From Pseudomonas versuta (GTDB taxonomy: Bacteria > Pseudomonadota > Gammaproteobacteria > Pseudomonadales > Pseudomonadaceae): a DNA stretch of 64,000 nucleotides. The notes beneath the pieces were generated by a model. It did no database searches. It was not told the DNA's origin and saw only the letters and a program-made list of their open reading frames with translations. The stretch is from NCBI RefSeq assembly GCF_001294575.1, contig NZ_CP012676.1:2170001-2234000 (forward strand), written 5' to 3'. Position numbers and translations under genes: made by a program. Shown here one piece after another: positions 60,696 through 64,000 of the stretch. Positions within the stretch are counted from its first letter, which is position 1. Every line of letters starts with the position of its first letter.

Positions 60696-61138
60696 TGCGG
60701 GGCCTCGGTCACCAACCCCAGGTGGGTCACGCCACCTTGCTGCAACGCAGCCATGGCCTTGACCACGCTGCCGTAACCGGCTTCATTGTCCGCACGGATA
60801 TACACCTGGGTGTCGGCGTTCTGCGCGACTACCTGGCCGACCTTGGCTTGCAACTCTTCCAGGCTGAGCGCGCTGTCGGTCTGGTTTTTTGTGTCCAGTT
60901 CGTTGCCCAGATTCCAGAAATAGCCCCCCTCGGCTTTTACCGACAGCGTGAGGATTTTTTGCTGACTGTCACTGACCAGTGCTTCACTGGCCACCTTGGG
61001 CAACTCAATGTTCACCCCCTGGGTCAGCATCGGCGCGGTCACCATAAAGATCACCAGTAGCACCAGCATCACATCGATGTAAGGCACCACGTTCATTTCG
61101 GCCTTGGGCCCGTGTTTGCGCTGTGGTCGAGCAAGCAT
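60692..61138 (-). CDS. exbD: ExbD biopolymer transport protein
   Basis: 148-aa inner-membrane protein, one helix. Signature AEMNVVPYIDVMLVLLVIFM with the proton-carrying Asp. The frame could open with TTG two codons earlier, but AGGGAG is at ideal distance from the ATG at 61138. Sits between exbB and tonB. Confidence 0.93.
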   Translation of the reverse strand: MLARPQRKHGPKAEMNVVPYIDVMLVLLVIFMVTAPMLTQGVNIELPKVASEALVSDSQQKILTLSVKAEGGYFWNLGNELDTKNQTDSALSLEELQAKVGQVVAQNADTQVYIRADNEAGYGSVVKAMAALQQGGVTHLGLVTEAPQ

Positions 61139-61153
61139 GTTCAAACTCCCTGT

Positions 61154-61864
61154 TTAAGCGACTGCAGCCATGGTCCGTGAACCGGCATGCAAGCTGCGGT
61201 ACAAGCGCATCTGCACTTCGTTGCCCAGGCTGTAATAGCGGGTCAGCAAGGTCTGGCCACGGGCCGAAAAGCGGTTATAGGCAATCACCGCCGGAATCGC
61301 CGCAAACAGGCCGATGGCGGTAGCAATCAAGGCTTCGGCAATGCCGGGAGCCACGGTCGACAGCGTCGCCTGTTGCACCTGGGACAGGCCGATAAAGGAG
61401 TTCATGATCCCCCAGACCGTACCGAACAGTCCGATATACGGGCTCACCGAACCCACCGTTGCCAAAAATTGCAGACCCTTCTCCAGACGGATTTCCTGTT
61501 CGCTGATCGCCACATACAGTGCCCGCTCTATCCCTTGCATCACCCCTTCGGCGTCCACCCCGGGCTGCTGCCTGAGCTGGGCGTACTCGTTGTACGCCGC
61601 AGAAAAGACTTGCTCGGCACCGGCATCGGCATGGCCCGCCTCACGGCTCTCGCGGTACAGCGCGCTCAACTCCCCCGGCGCCCGTAACTGCCGGGCAAAA
61701 CTGTCCATGTCGCGCTCACTGCGACGCAGAATGGCACTGCGCCGCACGATCAGGAACCAGCTCAGCACCGACGCCGCCAGCAGAATCAGCATCACGCCCT
61801 TGACCAGCAGACTGGCGTCGTTGATCAGGCCCCAAATGGTCATGTGTTCCATGGTTGCTTGCAT
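61154..61864 (-). CDS. exbB: ExbB/TolQ-type proton channel
   Basis: 236-aa protein with three helices. MotA/TolQ/ExbB signatures: FLATVGSVSPYIGLFGTVWG and GIAEALIATAIGLFAAIPAV. CAGGAG precedes the ATG at 61864. The Ala and Gly rich helix 3 and TVG-S-PYIGLFGTV arrangement fit ExbB/TolQ equally; the adjoining exbD and tonB genes decide for ExbB. Confidence 0.93.
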   Translation of the reverse strand: MQATMEHMTIWGLINDASLLVKGVMLILLAASVLSWFLIVRRSAILRRSERDMDSFARQLRAPGELSALYRESREAGHADAGAEQVFSAAYNEYAQLRQQPGVDAEGVMQGIERALYVAISEQEIRLEKGLQFLATVGSVSPYIGLFGTVWGIMNSFIGLSQVQQATLSTVAPGIAEALIATAIGLFAAIPAVIAYNRFSARGQTLLTRYYSLGNEVQMRLYRSLHAGSRTMAAVA

Positions 61865-61926
61865 GTTGTTGCTCCTGCGGGGTTATCCGGCTGTGATTGC
61901 GATTGAAAGCCATTGAGATGACCGGA

Positions 61927-63843
61927 TCAGGGCAAGTGCAGAGCCCTGGTCACTTCGGTCCACGGGATAAATTTGAAGTTCTGGCCGTCTTCGGGCATGC
62001 GCTTGCGCCCGTCCTGCACCACCAGCATGCCTTTGCTCCAGGGCCCGCCGAGATTGGCCGACGTCACGTCCAGACCGTCGGTTTCAGAGGTGCCATCGAT
62101 CCCCGCCGCGGCATTGACCCCCACCCGGAAGGCGCCACGCACCGCGAAGGGCGGCTCGGCATCCAGCACCACATAGCTGTCATTGCCCTGGCTGGAGATC
62201 ACCAGGTAGTCGTTGTGCTCGCCCCGGTACAGCGCCAGCCCTTCAATGTCGTCGTGTACCTGCTCGCCCACCCTGATCACGTCGGTGGGGGTTGCCGGCT
62301 GGTCCGGGCGCGCATCCACTGCCCACACCGCCACGTCCTCTTCACCCAGGAACAGGCGCTGGCGTTTATCGTCCGCCACACAGCCTTCAGGCTGGCTAGC
62401 AACCTTGAACTGGCGCACCAGTTCGCCTTCTACCTTGTCGCCCTTGGCAAACAGCCGGTGCTGGACGAAGGTGCCGTCCTTGTCGTTGGCAAAACTGTAA
62501 ATCTCGCCCGTTGGCGCCTTGAACAGGCACAGGCCATAGATATCCTTGACCGGGGTCGCAATCTCGCCGGCGTGTGCAAGCTGCCCCGTAGCGCGATCAA
62601 TGCTGAACACGCTCAGGCTGTTGTGATCGCGATTGGTCGCCACCGCCAGGTCCACGGTGCGTGAGCCCAGCGTGAAGCCGGGGCGCACATCCACGTTGTT
62701 CAGACGCCCTACCGGCAAATGCTGCACCCGCTTGCCCTGCAAGTCGTACACCTCAAGCCCTTGCTGTTTGTTGGTACCCAGCACCCGGCTCAGGGCCGGT
62801 GTTTGCGGGTGCAGCCAGATGGCAGGGTCATCGGCCGCGTCGCCACGGTTCGCTACGCTTTGGGTTTGCACTGCAGGCTTTACGGCCGGCAACACCGGTG
62901 GCTGATTCACCGGGGTGGCTTTCCAGTCCAGGGTGCCTTCCAGCAACTGGTTAGTGGCTGCATCCTGCACCAGCACCTGAAGGCCTTCAGGCGTCTGGCG
63001 CAGGGCCAGATGCTCGGGTTCGACCACCCCGCCGAGCGCCAGGCTGGCCACCGGCGACCAGCGTTTGCCGTGCTGCTGATAGAGGTTCAACTGCGCGGCT
63101 TGAGGGTCAAGCCCTAGCATCCCGCCCGGCACCGGCACCATGGCCCCGGCGCTTTGTTTTACGTTGCCAAAGGGTTCGATCATGGCCACGGGCAAACGCG
63201 ACACGTCGGACTCGGCATGGGCCGGGTAGGCCCACCAGCCGACATTCTCTTCGTTGACGAACAGCTGCTGCGCGCTGTCGTCGACCTGGCAAAACTTCGC
63301 CTGCGGCGGCAACGGCAGGCCGCGCACCAGGCGCGGGGCGGGCAGCCGTTGGTGGTCGGCAGCCACCAGCCACTGCTCGCCCTTGCCTTCTTCACCCACG
63401 GTGAACAGATAGATATTGCTCGCCTCGTCCTGATACAGACAGACGCCATCGACCCCATAGTCCCGGGGCGGCAGGTACACGGGGGGCTGCCATTGATGGC
63501 TGCCCGGGTCGAGGTCAAACAGCGCCACTTGCTGCTTGTCCTTGTCGTTGCCGGCCACCAGTACCCGGTCCCCCAGCCTGCGGCTGTCCAGTCCGGCAAA
63601 TGCACCCGCGACCCGGCTCAGGGTCTTGCCCTGTTTATCGAGCAGCACTATGCCCTCGCGCTTGCTGACCGCCAGGCGCCCGTCACCCATGCCGTCCGGT
63701 AAAAACCCCAGGGCCTGGGCTTTGCTCGCGGTCCACGGCTGCAGGGCCGGGGCGGCTATATCAGTGGCCGCCTGAGTGCTGCCCGCGGTCAGGCATGCCA
63801 GTAACGGCAGCAGGAGAGGTTTGCGTTTAAACAAAAAAGTCAT
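61927..63843 (-). CDS. phy: Two-domain beta-propeller phytase
   Basis: 638-aa secreted alkaline phytase releasing phosphate from Ca-phytate. Signal peptide from the ATG at 63843 (MTFLFKRKPLLLPLLACLTA, ending STQAA); the frame upstream of it lies in REP sequence and is rejected. Residues about 25-320 form a degenerate N-terminal propeller; residues about 335-638 are the catalytic BPP domain with DDPAIWLHPQ, NNVDVRPGF, DIYGLCLF, QPEGCVADD, GEEDVAVW, HDDIEGLALY and GLDVTSANLG, which hold the calcium and phosphate ligands. Tandem-domain phytases with an incomplete first domain are known to hydrolyse phytate better than single ones. Downstream of a TonB receptor and upstream of exbBD-tonB. Confidence 0.9.
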   Translation of the reverse strand: MTFLFKRKPLLLPLLACLTAGSTQAATDIAAPALQPWTASKAQALGFLPDGMGDGRLAVSKREGIVLLDKQGKTLSRVAGAFAGLDSRRLGDRVLVAGNDKDKQQVALFDLDPGSHQWQPPVYLPPRDYGVDGVCLYQDEASNIYLFTVGEEGKGEQWLVAADHQRLPAPRLVRGLPLPPQAKFCQVDDSAQQLFVNEENVGWWAYPAHAESDVSRLPVAMIEPFGNVKQSAGAMVPVPGGMLGLDPQAAQLNLYQQHGKRWSPVASLALGGVVEPEHLALRQTPEGLQVLVQDAATNQLLEGTLDWKATPVNQPPVLPAVKPAVQTQSVANRGDAADDPAIWLHPQTPALSRVLGTNKQQGLEVYDLQGKRVQHLPVGRLNNVDVRPGFTLGSRTVDLAVATNRDHNSLSVFSIDRATGQLAHAGEIATPVKDIYGLCLFKAPTGEIYSFANDKDGTFVQHRLFAKGDKVEGELVRQFKVASQPEGCVADDKRQRLFLGEEDVAVWAVDARPDQPATPTDVIRVGEQVHDDIEGLALYRGEHNDYLVISSQGNDSYVVLDAEPPFAVRGAFRVGVNAAAGIDGTSETDGLDVTSANLGGPWSKGMLVVQDGRKRMPEDGQNFKFIPWTEVTRALHLP

Positions 63844-63883
63844 GGGTAATGCCATTCCATTAGAGGTAAGAGACCGGGTTGAC

Positions 63884-63956
63884 CGGATCGCTGGCAAGCC
63901 AGCTCCCACAGAGGGAAACACCAAAAATTGTGGGGGCCGGCTTGCCGGCGATGGCA
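63884..63956. repeat. REP doublet between receptor and phytase genes
   Basis: GGATCGCTGGCAAGCCAGCT / GGCCGGCTTGCCGGCGATGG inverted pair of the GTGGGAGC-type REP, as at 14.6 kb. Confidence 0.8.
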
Positions 63957-63965
63957 TCAAGCCGA

Positions 63966-64000
63966 TTAAAAATGAGTGAAGGTCAGGCCCAGCGAGAAAG
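63966..64000 (-). CDS. 3' end of a TonB-dependent receptor gene (rest outside the window)
   Basis: Reading the minus strand from the window edge gives FSLGLTFTHF and a TAA stop at 63966. Alternating hydrophobic residues and the terminal Phe are the signature of the last strand of an outer-membrane barrel. With phytase and exbBD-tonB downstream, a TonB-dependent receptor is the obvious reading, although only ten codons are visible. Confidence 0.6.
   Translation of the reverse strand, partial: FSLGLTFTHF

Overview
The window is a Pseudomonas chromosome segment, most like the P. fluorescens/P. putida-type environmental lineages. The evidence is the gene content (broad-specificity periplasmic racemase, fused MnhAB antiporter, rulAB-type umuDC, DUF2388 and DUF2938 proteins, a periplasmic sugar-oxidation cluster), the GC-rich codon usage of the backbone, and seven sites of the typical Pseudomonas REP palindrome (GTAGGAGCGAGCTTGCTCGCGA-like or GTGGGAGC-GGCTTGC-like). 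No replication origin, rRNA, CRISPR array or intact prophage is visible.

Layout. 1-5.6 kb: 3' part of a racemase, a TonB-dependent siderophore receptor, and a divergent AhpD-like/MocR pair with a clear operator. 5.7-11.1 kb: a three-subunit membrane FAD sugar/polyol dehydrogenase (Tat small subunit, GMC flavoprotein with Fe-S motif, triheme cytochrome), a metC remnant and a secreted lactonase. 11.1-16.5 kb: a REC-GGDEF-EAL regulator, a MerR/DUF2938 pair around a SoxR-box-like palindrome, a tiny Gly/His lipoprotein missed by simple ORF scans, and umuDC with a consensus LexA box.

17-40.2 kb is the centre of interest: a large exopolysaccharide locus. Wzb phosphatase and Wzc kinase are followed by a terminator and then an ops/JUMPstart-like element leading into wecB, wecC, a flippase-like gene, a Wzy-like polymerase, an acetyltransferase, a GT4 and a WecG/TagA-type transferase. 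Next come yjbE, a Wza-type exporter and yjbFGH, two orphan OmpR-type regulators, a WcaJ/WbaP initiating transferase, a PAP2 phosphatase and, on the other strand, a Tat-exported protein built like a phage tailspike. One regulator has Glu at the phospho-Asp position and the other has no receiver. A 16-bp motif (TGTTATwwAnnGTCnG) occurs five times, always in the same orientation and only in intergenic leaders of this locus, which suggests a dedicated regulon. The enzymes predict a Hex / GT4-sugar / ManNAcA repeat unit with O-acetylation.

40.7-50.2 kb is a decaying accessory stretch: a chrA gene with two homopolymer frameshifts, a serine-protease lipoprotein split by one in-frame stop, gene fragments, Ivy lysozyme inhibitor, an Rrf2/NADH-dehydrogenase pair with a long palindrome, and a small island scar bounded by an intact tRNA-Cys and a duplicated 3' half-tRNA plus terminator. 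Inside the scar are an Rz1-like spanin gene, an internally deleted IS3-family element and a umuC fragment fused to it.

50.3-64 kb: an XRE-cupin regulator divergent from an EamA transporter, the complete MnhA(B)CDEFG Na+/H+ antiporter operon, a DASS anion transporter, and an operon reading leftward consisting of a TonB-dependent receptor (only its last codons are in the window), a two-domain beta-propeller phytase, ExbB, ExbD and TonB, which looks like a phytate/iron acquisition unit.
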